From contig JAGHUX010000005.1 of the NCBI GenBank assembly GCA_018064605.1, positions 62,001 to 126,000 of the forward strand: DNA of 64,000 nt, written 5' to 3'. Position numbers and translations under genes: made by a program. This document shows, one piece after another, positions 25,187 to 33,240 of this stretch (position 1 is the first letter of the stretch; each line of letters begins with the position of its first letter). This DNA comes from Candidatus Limimorpha caballi (GTDB lineage Bacteria; Bacteroidota; Bacteroidia; Bacteroidales; F082). The notes beneath the pieces are model-generated. The model saw only the letters and a list, made by a program, of their open reading frames with translations, was not told the origin of the DNA and ran no database searches.

Positions 25187-26476
25187 TTATTTCTCGTTTC
25201 TCTCGTGACGTTTCAGATGGGCAGGTTCGATGTTCATCTTCTCGCCTTCGAGGAGTGTGATCACGCCGTCAACAGGTTTGTTTCTGTCAACGTCTTCAAC
25301 TCTCTCGGCCTCAAGTTTCTTCTTAAGTGCCTGACATTCAGGGCAGTTGCAGTCGCTGTGGTATTCCGCCGGCTCGGTGTAGGTCGTGATGACGCCTTCA
25401 AAGTTACGGAGCACCACTCTGCCCGGTGACTGTGAGATGACGTATTGTGGCATGACTGGTGTCTTGCCGCCGCCGCCCGGGGCATCGACAACGAATGTCG
25501 GGACACAGAATCCTGAAGTGTGGCCGCGGAGGCCTTCGATGATCTCGATGCCCTTCGACACTGGCGTGCGGAAGTGTTCAAGACCCATTGAGAGGTCGCA
25601 CTGATATATATAATAAGGTCTCACGCGCATCTTCACGAGTTCGTGGACGAGGTTTCTCATCACGAAGACGCAGTCGTTGATGCCGCGGAGCAACACGCTC
25701 TGGTTGCCGAGCGGGATGCCAGCGTCGGCGAGACGTGCGCATGCCGCCGCTGACTCTGGCGTCACCTCGTTCGGGTGGTTGAAGTGTGTGTTAATCCAAA
25801 TCGGATGATATTTCTTCAGCATATCGCACAAAGCCGGAGTGATACGCTGCGGGCACACGACAGGCGTGCGTGTTCCGAGACGGACTATCTCCACGTGCTT
25901 GATCTTGCGAAGACGGCCGATGATGTACTCCAGCTTCTCGTCGCTGACCATCAAGGCATCACCGCCTGACAGCAACACGTCGCGGACACATTCTGTCTTC
26001 TCGATGTATTCCAGTGCTTTCTCGATGCGGTCTTTCGGCGACTCGTCGTCTTTCTGGCCTGCGAAACGGCGGCGTGTGCAGTGACGGCAGTACATAGAGC
26101 ACATGTCGGTGATGAGGAACAGCACTCTGTCCGGATAACGGTGTGTGAGGCCGGGGACCGGTGAGTCTTCGTCTTCATGCAACGGGTCGAGGAGGTCGGC
26201 GCGTGCGATGTGTGTCTCAGCCGCTGTCGGGATGCACTGACGGCGCACAGGGTCATGCGGGTCGTCTGGATTGATGAGGCTTAAGTAATAAGGTGTGATG
26301 GCCATGCGGAGTGTCTGCAAGGTCTTCTTCACGCCTTCTTCCTCCTCTTCCGTCAGCTTGATGTATTTCTTGAGCTGGTCGAGATTCTCGATACGGTTCT
26401 TGACCTGCCATTTCCAGTCGTTCCACTGTTCGTCGGTAACTTCCGGGAATAATTGTTTTCTTCTTGATTCGCCCAT
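25187..26476 (-). CDS. kamA: Lysine 2,3-aminomutase
   Basis: The 429-residue product is a radical-SAM, PLP-dependent mutase that converts L-lysine to L-beta-lysine, the first step of lysine fermentation. The [4Fe-4S] motif is Cys126-xxx-Cys130-xx-Cys133 in CSMYCRHC. The PLP lysine lies in DAPGGGGKTPVMP, and the zinc/tetramer cysteines are CNCPEC near the C-terminus (DCNCPECQ). Length fits clostridial LAM (about 416). KamA follows kdd after a 117-nt gap that holds a repeat element. The presence of kdd, kce and kal in the same run shows a catabolic role rather than one in antibiotic or tRNA modification (EpmB is shorter). Confidence 0.95.
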   Translation of the reverse strand: MGESRRKQLFPEVTDEQWNDWKWQVKNRIENLDQLKKYIKLTEEEEEGVKKTLQTLRMAITPYYLSLINPDDPHDPVRRQCIPTAAETHIARADLLDPLHEDEDSPVPGLTHRYPDRVLFLITDMCSMYCRHCTRRRFAGQKDDESPKDRIEKALEYIEKTECVRDVLLSGGDALMVSDEKLEYIIGRLRKIKHVEIVRLGTRTPVVCPQRITPALCDMLKKYHPIWINTHFNHPNEVTPESAAACARLADAGIPLGNQSVLLRGINDCVFVMRNLVHELVKMRVRPYYIYQCDLSMGLEHFRTPVSKGIEIIEGLRGHTSGFCVPTFVVDAPGGGGKTPVMPQYVISQSPGRVVLRNFEGVITTYTEPAEYHSDCNCPECQALKKKLEAERVEDVDRNKPVDGVITLLEGEKMNIEPAHLKRHERNEK

Positions 26477-26519
26477 TTTATTTGATATTGGTTATTAAAA
26501 TTACTAACGTGGATTTCCA

Positions 26520-26574
26520 ATTGTAGAGACGGTGCGCCAAATTGTAAAGACGGTGCATGCACCGTCTCTACAAT
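26520..26574. repeat. Palindromic repeat element between kdd and kamA
   Basis: ATTGTAGAGACGGTGC, a five-base gap, then ATTGTAAAGACGGTGC joined to GCACCGTCTCTACAAT. That is two direct half-sites and one inverted half-site. A second copy with the same architecture in opposite orientation is at 61193-61240 (core AGACGGGGCATGCCCCGTCT). It can fold into a long hairpin. Confidence 0.75.
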
Positions 26575-26593
26575 CTTCATTCCCACATGTCAA

Positions 26594-27667
26594 TTATGCA
26601 TAGAGTTCTTCAAAGATCTTGCGGAGTTTCTCGCTCTCGCGGAGTTCCTGCAATGTGAACTCGGCGTGGCCCTTTGTGTAGCCGTTGCCCATGATCATGT
26701 TCACGTCAGCTCCGATGCCTTCAGCGCCGAGTGACGCCTTCGTGAAGCTTGTCGCCATCGAGAAGAAATATACAACGCCGTCGTCCTTTGTGCAGAGGAC
26801 TGCTGTCATCTCCTGATCCGGCACGTTGACGCAGTTGATTGTGACGTCGGCCATCTTGCCGTTGGTGAGACGCTCGACGAGTTCGTAAATCTGAACTGGT
26901 GTCATGCCTGCCGCGCTCTCGACGATGTCGCAGAAGCCGAGGTCCTTGATGCGCTGTGTCGATTTCGGGCTGTTGGCGATGCCGATGACCTTACCTGTCA
27001 CGCCGACGCGTTTCTTAGCCTCGTAGCAGCAGAGCATGCCTGACTTGCCGCCTGCGCCGAGGATGACGACTGTCTGACCGTACTGGCAGAGCTTCGCTGT
27101 CTGTGCCGGTGCGCCGGCGACGTCCAATGCTGACAGAGCGAGTTTCTCCGGCATGTCGGTCGGGATCTTCGCGTAGATGCCGCTCTCAAAGAGGATGGCC
27201 TTGCCTTTGATGTCAACCTGGTCGATTTCAGGACGGATTTCAAGAATCTCGTCGATGCGGAGAGGTGTGAGTGACAAGGAGACGAGTGTGGCGATGCGGT
27301 CGCCTTCCTTGAGGTCGATCTTGCCTTTCAAAGCGTCGCCGATCTTCTCGACCTTGCCGAGGAGCATGCCGCCTGAACCTGTCCTGCGGTTGCGGTGTTT
27401 ACCCTGAAGCTCAACGTTATAGAACATTTCCTTCTTCACTTCTTCCATGATCTTGGCTTCGCTTGCGCCTTCACCGGCCTGCTGTTTCGCATAGTTGTGA
27501 ATGTCGGTGAATGAAGCTGAGTCGATGTTCAAAGTCTGGACGTCGATGAGGATTTCGTTGTCGTAAATCTCGTCCATGTTGTTGTCGAGTTTGTTAGCTG
27601 GTTGTGGAAGAACACCTTTTGGTTCAATCACGCGGTGTGTACCGTATTTATTTCCGTGTTTCTGCAT
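26594..27667 (-). CDS. kdd: 3,5-diaminohexanoate dehydrogenase
   Basis: The 357-residue product oxidises (3S,5S)-3,5-diaminohexanoate with NAD+ to 5-amino-3-oxohexanoate and ammonia, the third step of lysine fermentation. A Rossmann dinucleotide motif GAGGKSGMLCCYEAKK is visible near 205-220. The N-terminus begins MQKHGNKYGTHRVIEPKGVLPQPA, which is the conserved opening of Kdd proteins. The gene is 74 nt after kce and in front of kamA. Functional assignment rests on family resemblance and the surrounding pathway genes, which agree fully. Confidence 0.88.
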   Translation of the reverse strand: MQKHGNKYGTHRVIEPKGVLPQPANKLDNNMDEIYDNEILIDVQTLNIDSASFTDIHNYAKQQAGEGASEAKIMEEVKKEMFYNVELQGKHRNRRTGSGGMLLGKVEKIGDALKGKIDLKEGDRIATLVSLSLTPLRIDEILEIRPEIDQVDIKGKAILFESGIYAKIPTDMPEKLALSALDVAGAPAQTAKLCQYGQTVVILGAGGKSGMLCCYEAKKRVGVTGKVIGIANSPKSTQRIKDLGFCDIVESAAGMTPVQIYELVERLTNGKMADVTINCVNVPDQEMTAVLCTKDDGVVYFFSMATSFTKASLGAEGIGADVNMIMGNGYTKGHAEFTLQELRESEKLRKIFEELYA

Positions 27668-27704
27668 TGTGTTTTATTTTTTAATTGTTAATATTCCTTA
27701 AATT

Positions 27705-27747
27705 CCTAATTACCTATTTTCCTAACTACCTAATTACCTAATTACCT
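27705..27747. repeat. Short tandem CTAATTAC repeats between kce and kdd
   Basis: Degenerate copies of CCTAATTAC (and CCTAACTAC) follow each other in the kce-kdd gap, just before the kce stop codon region. The role is not evident; slippage between copies would change the gap length. Confidence 0.5.
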
Positions 27748-28572
27748 CTTCTTGAGTCCGAGAATCTCTCTTGCCTCATCGCTCGTCGCTATCGGGCGTC
27801 CGAGTTCTTTTGCCAGTCTGACGACCTTCTCGACGAGTTCGCCGTTTGACTTGGCGAGGACGCCTTTTGAGAGATAGAGGTTGTCTTCGAATCCGACGCG
27901 CACGTTGCCGCCCATGGCTATTGCTGCCGCCGCCATCGGGAACGCGTTACGTCCGACTCCGGTGACTGTCCATGTCGAGCCGGCGGGTATGCCGTTGACG
28001 AGCCAGCAGAGGTTGGCGACCGTCGCCGGTGTGCAGCCGGGGACGCCGAGCACGAAGTTGAACTGCATCGGTGCGCCCGGGACCTCGCCTTTGCGGGCCA
28101 TGGTGAGGATGGTGTCGAGGTGACCCATCTCGAAGCATTCGTATTCCGGCTTGATGCCGCGCTCGATCATGCGCTTGCCGAAGGCACGCATCGTAGGCAT
28201 TGTGTTGTCAAATATCTCGTCACCGAAGTTGCATGTGCCGCAGTCGAGTGTGGCCATCTCCGGGAGCGGGTTGGTGTCGGTTGACTGGAGACGTTCGTCA
28301 GGTGTCATGCCGACGGCGCCGCCTGTCGAAGGGATGAGGATGACATCCGGGCAGACCTTGAGGATGGCCTCTTCGCATTCCTGGAAGCGTTTGCGGTCCT
28401 GTGTCGGGGTGCCGTCGTCCCAGCGTACGTGGAGGTGGACGATGGCCGCGCCGGCATCTACGGCCGACTTCGCCTCACGCACTATCTCCTCAACGGTGTA
28501 AGGCACGTTCGGGTTCTGTTCTTTTGTTACTTCAGCGCCGCAGATGGCGGCTGTGATGATGAGTTTATCCAT
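27742..28572 (-). CDS. kce: 3-keto-5-aminohexanoate cleavage enzyme
   Basis: The 276-residue TIM-barrel protein of the BKACE (DUF849) family reacts 5-amino-3-oxohexanoate with acetyl-CoA to give L-3-aminobutyryl-CoA and acetoacetate. Zinc ligands are visible as His46 and His48 in VHLHVR and Glu229 in VGFEDN, the same triad as in the characterised Kce. The conserved GGAVGMTPDERL and GRNAFPMAAAAIAMGGN segments are also present. The start is 4 nt from the end of kal, so the two are translationally close. BKACE members vary in substrate, but the neighbours settle the choice. Confidence 0.92.
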   Translation of the reverse strand: MDKLIITAAICGAEVTKEQNPNVPYTVEEIVREAKSAVDAGAAIVHLHVRWDDGTPTQDRKRFQECEEAILKVCPDVILIPSTGGAVGMTPDERLQSTDTNPLPEMATLDCGTCNFGDEIFDNTMPTMRAFGKRMIERGIKPEYECFEMGHLDTILTMARKGEVPGAPMQFNFVLGVPGCTPATVANLCWLVNGIPAGSTWTVTGVGRNAFPMAAAAIAMGGNVRVGFEDNLYLSKGVLAKSNGELVEKVVRLAKELGRPIATSDEAREILGLKKR

Positions 28573-28576
28573 ATTA

Positions 28577-28975
28577 CTATCTTTGAATTCTCTGTTGTTC
28601 TTTCTTCACTACGCATGTGCCGCTTGCGCGAGCCACGATGATTGGTTCTGCCAAGACATCGGCTGCTGAGTCTGAAATGTCTGGACGCGGTGCGATGACC
28701 TTACGCGCCACGAACTCCATCTTGCGCGATGTGTTGCCGATCTTGGTGACCCAGCCTTCTGCCTCGATGTAGTCGCCGGCGTAAACCGGAGCGAGAAACT
28801 CGATGTTGTCGTATGCGCAGAAGAGACCTTCGTCGCCGTCTGTCATGATTAATAATTCTGTTGCGACGTCGCCGAAGAGGTGAACCATGTGTGCGCCGTC
28901 AACCAAGTTTCCGCCGTAATGAGCGTCTTTCGCACTCATGCGGAGTCTGAGCATTGATCTGTATTCTTTTTCCAT
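28577..28975 (-). CDS. kal: 3-aminobutyryl-CoA ammonia-lyase
   Basis: The 132-residue hotdog-fold protein removes ammonia from L-3-aminobutyryl-CoA to give crotonyl-CoA. It begins [29 protein letters not shown], which matches the conserved N-terminal part of Kal with the [10 protein letters not shown] substrate loop, and continues with [16 protein letters not shown], a thioesterase-like hotdog strand. It is the second gene of the operon after atoD, with a 90-nt gap that contains a REP-like sequence and could once have held atoA. Confidence 0.9.
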   Translation of the reverse strand: MEKEYRSMLRLRMSAKDAHYGGNLVDGAHMVHLFGDVATELLIMTDGDEGLFCAYDNIEFLAPVYAGDYIEAEGWVTKIGNTSRKMEFVARKVIAPRPDISDSAADVLAEPIIVARASGTCVVKKEQQRIQR

Positions 28976-29034
28976 TTGCTTAAAACTTTCAATTTGAAGT
29001 GACTTCCCGACTTTTACCGCCCCGAAACTTTTCC

Positions 29035-29062
29035 GTCATTGCGAGCGAAGTCGAGCAATCTC
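29035..29062. repeat. REP-like GTCATTGCGAGCGAAG... sequence
   Basis: The stretch reads GTCATTGCGAGCGAAGTCGA and then GCAATCTC. It contains ATTGC and GCAAT as inverted arms. Sequences of this kind are scattered in many bacterial genomes as intergenic repeats. Here it sits between atoD and kal. Confidence 0.5.
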
Positions 29063-29065
29063 ACT

Positions 29066-29716
29066 CTACTTTTCAACATAAATTCCGTCAACATAAATAC
29101 CTGAAGCGTGGACGCATTCCGGTTTGATTTCGCCTACCTTCACGAGCTTTTCGGCCTCGACGACGACGTAGTCGGCGGCTGTTGCCATGAGCGGGTTGAA
29201 GTTGTTTGTGGTGCCGAGGAACACCATGTTGCCGAACTCGTCAACGATGTTTGCGCGGAGGAAGGCGATGTCGGCCTTGAGAGGTTTCTCGAGGATGTAG
29301 TCTTTTCCGTCAACTTTCACGATTTCCTTGCCGTCCTGCATGATGGTGCCGAGACCTGTCGGGGTGAGGACTCCGCCGAGACCTGCGCCGTAGGCTCTGA
29401 TGCGCTCCGCGAGCGTGCCCTGCGGCACGTATTCGACTTCAAGGGTGCCGGCGTTCTTCTGCGCCGCCGTCTCTTTGTTTGTGCCTGTGTGCGACACGAT
29501 GGCTTTCTTAACCTGATGGTTTGCAACGAGCTTGCCGTGTGCGACAGCGTCGTATGCCGTGTCGTTCGCAATGATTGTGAGGTCTTTAACGCCTTTTTCT
29601 ACGATAGCGTCGATAATCTGAACCGCGCTTCCCACTCCGAGGAATCCGCCGAACATGATAGTCATGCCGTCGTGTACTCTCTCGACGGCCTGCTCTAATG
29701 TAATCTGCTTATTCAT
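29066..29716 (-). CDS. atoD: Butyrate-acetoacetate CoA-transferase subunit A
   Basis: The 216-residue product is the alpha subunit of a class I CoA-transferase: FGGFLGVGSAVQIIDAI near the N-terminus binds CoA, and VPQGTLAERIRAYGAGLGGVLTPTGLGT (near 99-126) is the family core. With the beta subunit AtoA it exchanges CoA between butyryl-CoA and acetoacetate, the last step of lysine fermentation. The beta subunit, which carries the catalytic glutamate, is not found downstream; the next gene is kal. A partner must be encoded elsewhere, or the gene may be inactive. It is the first gene after the operon promoter. Confidence 0.9.
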   Translation of the reverse strand: MNKQITLEQAVERVHDGMTIMFGGFLGVGSAVQIIDAIVEKGVKDLTIIANDTAYDAVAHGKLVANHQVKKAIVSHTGTNKETAAQKNAGTLEVEYVPQGTLAERIRAYGAGLGGVLTPTGLGTIMQDGKEIVKVDGKDYILEKPLKADIAFLRANIVDEFGNMVFLGTTNNFNPLMATAADYVVVEAEKLVKVGEIKPECVHASGIYVDGIYVEK

Positions 29717-29767
29717 AGCTGTTTATATTTGATTTGTTTAACTTCAACTAATAAATAAATTTTCTTG

Positions 29768-29798
29768 CAAATTTACAACTTTTCTTTGAAATGACAAA
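29768..29798 (-). promoter_or_regulatory. Promoter of the lysine-fermentation operon
   Basis: The minus strand has TTTG (29795-29798), a 19-nt spacer and TAAATTTG (29768-29775), a full match to the Bacteroidota consensus. It lies 52 nt upstream of the atoD start codon. Confidence 0.75.
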
Positions 29799-29868
29799 AG
29801 CATTAACTAAATAAATTTATTATTTATTAATGCGGGATTTGGTTTGATGTTTGACAACTAAAATAAAA

Positions 29869-30378
29869 CTAATTGACACCGTAAGATGCTTGTTCCTCCG
29901 CCGCCATCGGCAACGATTCGCCTAAATCACTGTAATTCTTTGGTTTATGGTCATTCAGGAAGATACAGTCGAGGGTATAGACCAAGCCTTTCAAGGTCTC
30001 TTCCCTCCTATCTTTTTTCAACTGACACTCCCAAATCGTGATGCGGTGCCAACCCATGTCCGCGAGTTTCAGCTGAACCTCGATGTCGCGCCGGCGGTTT
30101 CTGTCAATCTTCGCCTTCCAGAAATCAACATTTGAACGCGGCATCACAAACGATTTGCAGCCTTCATGCCCATGCCAGAAACATCCGTTTATGAAAATGC
30201 AGGTCCTATATTTTCTCAAGACGACATCAGGCTTCCCCGGCAGCCGCGGATGATTGAGCCTGTATCTGAAACCATTGTTCCACAAGTATTTACGCACGAC
30301 AATCTCTGGCTTCGTATCTTTTCCGTGGATGGACGCCATGCAATGATGTCGCTGTTCTGGAGTCAATGGATCGGACAT
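29869..30378 (-). CDS. vsr: Very short patch repair endonuclease
   Basis: The 169-residue product is a Vsr-type nuclease that nicks DNA beside T:G mismatches that arise by deamination of 5-methylcytosine. It begins DPLTPEQRHHCMASIHGKDTKPE, the usual N-terminal arm. Asp51 in GKPDVVL is the catalytic residue, and CFWHGHEGC (66-74) binds zinc with His69. No cytosine-5 methyltransferase gene is adjacent, so this is an orphan copy; length (E. coli Vsr has 156) is normal. It has its own promoter in the divergent region shared with the HD-domain gene. Confidence 0.92.
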   Translation of the reverse strand: MSDPLTPEQRHHCMASIHGKDTKPEIVVRKYLWNNGFRYRLNHPRLPGKPDVVLRKYRTCIFINGCFWHGHEGCKSFVMPRSNVDFWKAKIDRNRRRDIEVQLKLADMGWHRITIWECQLKKDRREETLKGLVYTLDCIFLNDHKPKNYSDLGESLPMAAEEQASYGVN

Positions 30379-30401
30379 TTTTCAACATTTCATATTGTTT
30401 G

Positions 30402-30409
30402 CAAAAATA
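30402..30409 (-). promoter_or_regulatory. Promoter -7 element for vsr
   Basis: TATTTTTG on the minus strand, 24 nt upstream of the vsr start codon; the -33 part is weak. It is back to back with the HD-gene promoter. Confidence 0.5.
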
Positions 30410-30415
30410 GAAATA

Positions 30416-30450
30416 TTTGTTGAACGATATTCTGTTTTTATTTATTTTTG
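30416..30450 (+). promoter_or_regulatory. Promoter for the HD-domain gene
   Basis: TTTG (30416-30419) and TATTTTTG (30443-30450) with a 23-nt spacer; an overlapping TTG at 30420-30422 gives 20 nt. The start codon is at 30471. Confidence 0.6.
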
Positions 30451-30470
30451 CGCCATAAAATTACAACTCC

Positions 30471-30989
30471 ATGAAAGACATTGATTATGAGAAAATCCGC
30501 GGGTTTGTCGCGGAGCACAACGTCCTCGAACCGACTTCAATTCACGGCCCAGAACACTGGAAATATGTCGAGCGCAACGGCCTTCTTCTGGCGAAACTGA
30601 ACGGTGCAGACGAGACCGTTGTCAGACTTTTCGCATTGTTCCACGATGCCATGCGTTTCAACGATTTCTATGACGAAGAACACGGACCGCGCGGCGCGGA
30701 ACTCGCGAAGAAGATGAGAGGGAAACTTTACGAAGTGTCTGACAATCAATTTGAAATGCTGTACGCCGCCTGTCATTGCCACACCACTCACAGCCGCACC
30801 GGAATACTTACCATCGACACGTGTTTTGATGCCGACCGCCTCGACCTGCCACGCGCCGGTTACATCCCGAACCCTAAGAAAATGGCCACATCGCACGGCA
30901 CGAAAATCGCCGACTTGGGCTTGAAAAACAAAGTCAGCCTCAAAGACTACCGCAAATGGATTGACACCATCGATTTGAATAGCCTGTGA
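30471..30989 (+). CDS. HD-domain metal-dependent phosphohydrolase-like protein
   Basis: The 172-residue soluble protein has HD superfamily residues: His25 in SIHGPEHW, His58-Asp59 in LFALFHDAMR, and the later Asp in FDADRLDLPR. This H-HD-D set binds metal and hydrolyses phosphate esters. The short, single-domain form is similar to 'HD domain protein' entries often linked to nucleotide or 5'-nucleotidase-like activity, but no substrate can be named. It is a single-gene unit between the vsr promoter and a terminator shared with the convergent SulP gene. Confidence 0.8.
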   Translation: MKDIDYEKIRGFVAEHNVLEPTSIHGPEHWKYVERNGLLLAKLNGADETVVRLFALFHDAMRFNDFYDEEHGPRGAELAKKMRGKLYEVSDNQFEMLYAACHCHTTHSRTGILTIDTCFDADRLDLPRAGYIPNPKKMATSHGTKIADLGLKNKVSLKDYRKWIDTIDLNSL

Positions 30990-31006
30990 TTTTTTTATGA
31001 TTAAAA

Positions 31007-31036
31007 AAGCCGTGAGAATCCGATGACCCACGGCTT
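31007..31036. terminator. Bidirectional terminator between HD gene and sulP
   Basis: AAGCCGTG (31007-31014) pairs with CACGGCTT (31029-31036), an 8-bp stem with a 14-nt loop; an A run precedes the stem, giving U-rich RNA on the minus strand. Confidence 0.7.
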
Positions 31037-31059
31037 CAACATATTCAATTCAACAGCAA

Positions 31060-32751
31060 TTATTTACCAACAATCTCCTCGGCTCTCTTCAATGCGAAAT
31101 TGATGTGCGAGCAGACGTTCTCGGCACCGAGTTTCTTGATGACACCGGCCTTGTCCAAAGTCTCCCTCACATGGACGTTGACACCTGAAAGCACCACCGT
31201 CATGCCGTTGCGTTTGCAGCCCTCGCATAGCAGCTCGAGGTTGTGGATGCCGGTGCTGTCGATGAACGAGACCTTTCTCATCCTGATGATACGGACCTTG
31301 TACTCCTTTCCGACAACCGCCTTCGCAATCTCGTCGAATTTATTGGCGATTCCGAAGAAATAAGGGCCGTCAATCTCATAAACCTCAACTCCCTCCGGGA
31401 TGATGAGCTTCTCTTCATGAACGGCAACGTCGATGTTGTCGCCCGGATCGATTTCGTTTGTGAATGAACGGATTACAGTCGCCTCGTTGGTGCGTTTCAG
31501 GAACAAGGCGATTGATGCGATGAGCCCGACCTCGATGGCGACGGTGAGGTCGAAGATGACTGTCAGCAGGAACGTGACGAGCAGCACCGCGAAGTCGGCC
31601 TTCGGGTTCTTGGCGAGCATCCTGAACGTGCGCCAGCCGCTCATGTTATACGAGACCATGATCAGAACCGCGGCGAGGCACGGCATCGGGATGAGACCGA
31701 CGAGACGGCCTAACAGCAAGAGAACCAACAGCAAGACGACGGCGTGAATCAAACCCGCGACCGGAGTCTTACCGCCGTTGTTGATGTTTGTCATCGTCCT
31801 TGCGATGGCGCCTGTGGCGGGAATGCCGCCGAACAGCGGAGTGGCGATATTAGCGACTCCCTGCGCTATGAGTTCGGTGTTTGAGTTGTGCTTGTCACCG
31901 ATGACACCGTCGGCGACCATCGCGGAAAGCAACGACTCTATCGCGCCGAGCATGGCTATCGTGAACGCCGACGGGAAAAGATCGCGCATCAGCCCGAGCA
32001 AGTTCCCGCTTTCACCATAATCTATTTCAGGGAGTTTCGGAGCGGGAATTGAAGTCGGGAGTTCATATAAGTCCCCGATGGTGGTGATCGTCGTCACGCC
32101 GCAGAAACTCTTGAGAACCCAAGCCACTAAAGTCATCACGACAATTGCGACAAGCGACCCCGGAATCTTCTTTGAAATCTTCGAGCTGTACCTGATAATC
32201 AACAGGCTGACGATGCCGATGCCGAACGCCCACCAGTTGACATGCGTCACATTCTGGAAATAACAGATCCATTTGTCGATGAAGTTTGCCGGCACTTTTT
32301 CGATGCCGAAACCGAAAAGGTCGTTCATCTGCGTCGAGAAAATGGTCAGTGCGATGCCGCCGGTGAAGCCGACGACGACAGGATACGGCACGAATTTGAT
32401 GACGTTCCCGAGTTTGAACGCACCTATAAGGATAAGCAGCACACCTGCCATCATCGTGGCAATCATCAGGCCGCCGAGACCGTGCTGCTGTATGATCCCG
32501 TAAATGATGACGATGAAAGCGCCTGTCGGGCCTCCGATCTGCACCTTGCTGCCGCCAAGTAGCGAGATTATGAAACCGGCTATTATCGCCGTCACGAGGC
32601 CTTCCGTCGGACCTACGCCCGACGCTATGCCAAATGCGATTGCGAGCGGCAAAGCCACAATGCCGACAATGATTCCAGCCATCGCATCAGCAGAAAACTG
32701 AGCCTTGCTGTAGCTTTTCAGACACGTAAAAAGTTTGGGTTGAAACACCAT
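31060..32751 (-). CDS. SulP family anion transporter with STAS domain
   Basis: The 563-residue product has about twelve to fourteen membrane helices and a C-terminal STAS domain from about residue 440. The opening AGIIVGIVALPLAIAFGIASGVGPTEGL is the SulP transport core, and VQIGGPTGAFIVIIYGI holds the substrate-binding loop. SFIDSTGIHNLELLC in the STAS domain carries the phosphorylatable/nucleotide-interacting serine region. Family members carry sulfate, bicarbonate, oxalate or C4-dicarboxylates (DauA), so the cargo is not certain; no carbonic anhydrase or sulfate-assimilation genes are adjacent. It is a single-gene unit with a promoter at 32799-32832. Confidence 0.88.
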   Translation of the reverse strand: MVFQPKLFTCLKSYSKAQFSADAMAGIIVGIVALPLAIAFGIASGVGPTEGLVTAIIAGFIISLLGGSKVQIGGPTGAFIVIIYGIIQQHGLGGLMIATMMAGVLLILIGAFKLGNVIKFVPYPVVVGFTGGIALTIFSTQMNDLFGFGIEKVPANFIDKWICYFQNVTHVNWWAFGIGIVSLLIIRYSSKISKKIPGSLVAIVVMTLVAWVLKSFCGVTTITTIGDLYELPTSIPAPKLPEIDYGESGNLLGLMRDLFPSAFTIAMLGAIESLLSAMVADGVIGDKHNSNTELIAQGVANIATPLFGGIPATGAIARTMTNINNGGKTPVAGLIHAVVLLLVLLLLGRLVGLIPMPCLAAVLIMVSYNMSGWRTFRMLAKNPKADFAVLLVTFLLTVIFDLTVAIEVGLIASIALFLKRTNEATVIRSFTNEIDPGDNIDVAVHEEKLIIPEGVEVYEIDGPYFFGIANKFDEIAKAVVGKEYKVRIIRMRKVSFIDSTGIHNLELLCEGCKRNGMTVVLSGVNVHVRETLDKAGVIKKLGAENVCSHINFALKRAEEIVGK

Positions 32752-33040
32752 TTTCAGTCAAATAAATTTAATGAATTAATCTCGAAATTTTGAAGGCGCA
32801 AAATTAGTGTTTTTTCGCATAGAAACGACAAAAATAATCAATGCATGATATTAAATCATAGCTCATTCATTATCAATAACTTTCAGCACAATATCGAGCA
32901 ACACGGGCAGAACACGAACGTACTGTCATCACAATGCCGCGTGATTTCACGCCGCCCAGACTCCGTTACACATCTCATCGGCGACAATCATGTCAAGGTT
33001 ATTGAGAGTTCACTCATACGAAATGTCAGTAAGGTCAGAA
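32752..33040. other. Intergenic region between sulP and tRNA genes
   Basis: Apart from the sulP promoter I see no gene in these 289 nt. A 14-bp palindrome GCGTGATTTCACGC lies near 32940. Small reading frames are present on both strands but none has supporting features. Confidence 0.4.
32799..32832 (-). promoter_or_regulatory. Promoter of the SulP gene
   Basis: The minus strand has TTTG (32829-32832), a 22-nt spacer and TAATTTTG (32799-32806), 48 nt from the start codon at 32751. Confidence 0.65.
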
Positions 33041-33069
33041 AAAAAAAGACGGGTCTGTCCAAGCCCGTC
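33039..33069 (-). terminator. Terminator of the tRNA-Ser pair
   Basis: Minus-strand GACGGG (33064-33069) and CCCGTC (33048-33053) form a 6-bp GC-rich stem with a 10-nt loop, followed by nine T (33039-33047). It lies 30 nt after the last tRNA. Confidence 0.8.
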
Positions 33070-33099
33070 AGTGGATTCACATTCAATGTGAGAAGTAAG

Positions 33100-33185
33100 C
33101 GGAGAGAAAGGGATTCGAACCCTTGGAACGCAGAGCGTTCAACGGTTTTCGAGACCGCCCCGATCGACCACTCCGGCATCTCTCC
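33100..33185 (-). tRNA. tRNA-Ser (anticodon CGA)
   Basis: The 86-nt gene folds as a class II tRNA: acceptor arms GGAGAGA and TCTCTCC, anticodon loop CTCGAAA giving CGA (decodes UCG), a long variable arm typical of serine tRNA, T loop TTCGAAT, discriminator G. CCA is not encoded. It follows tRNA-Ser(UGA) by 55 nt and is probably co-transcribed. Confidence 0.93.
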
Positions 33186-33240
33186 AACGCTTAACTTTCT
33201 AAAGACGAAAGCAACCCACCGTTCGAGTTGCTTTCCTCAG

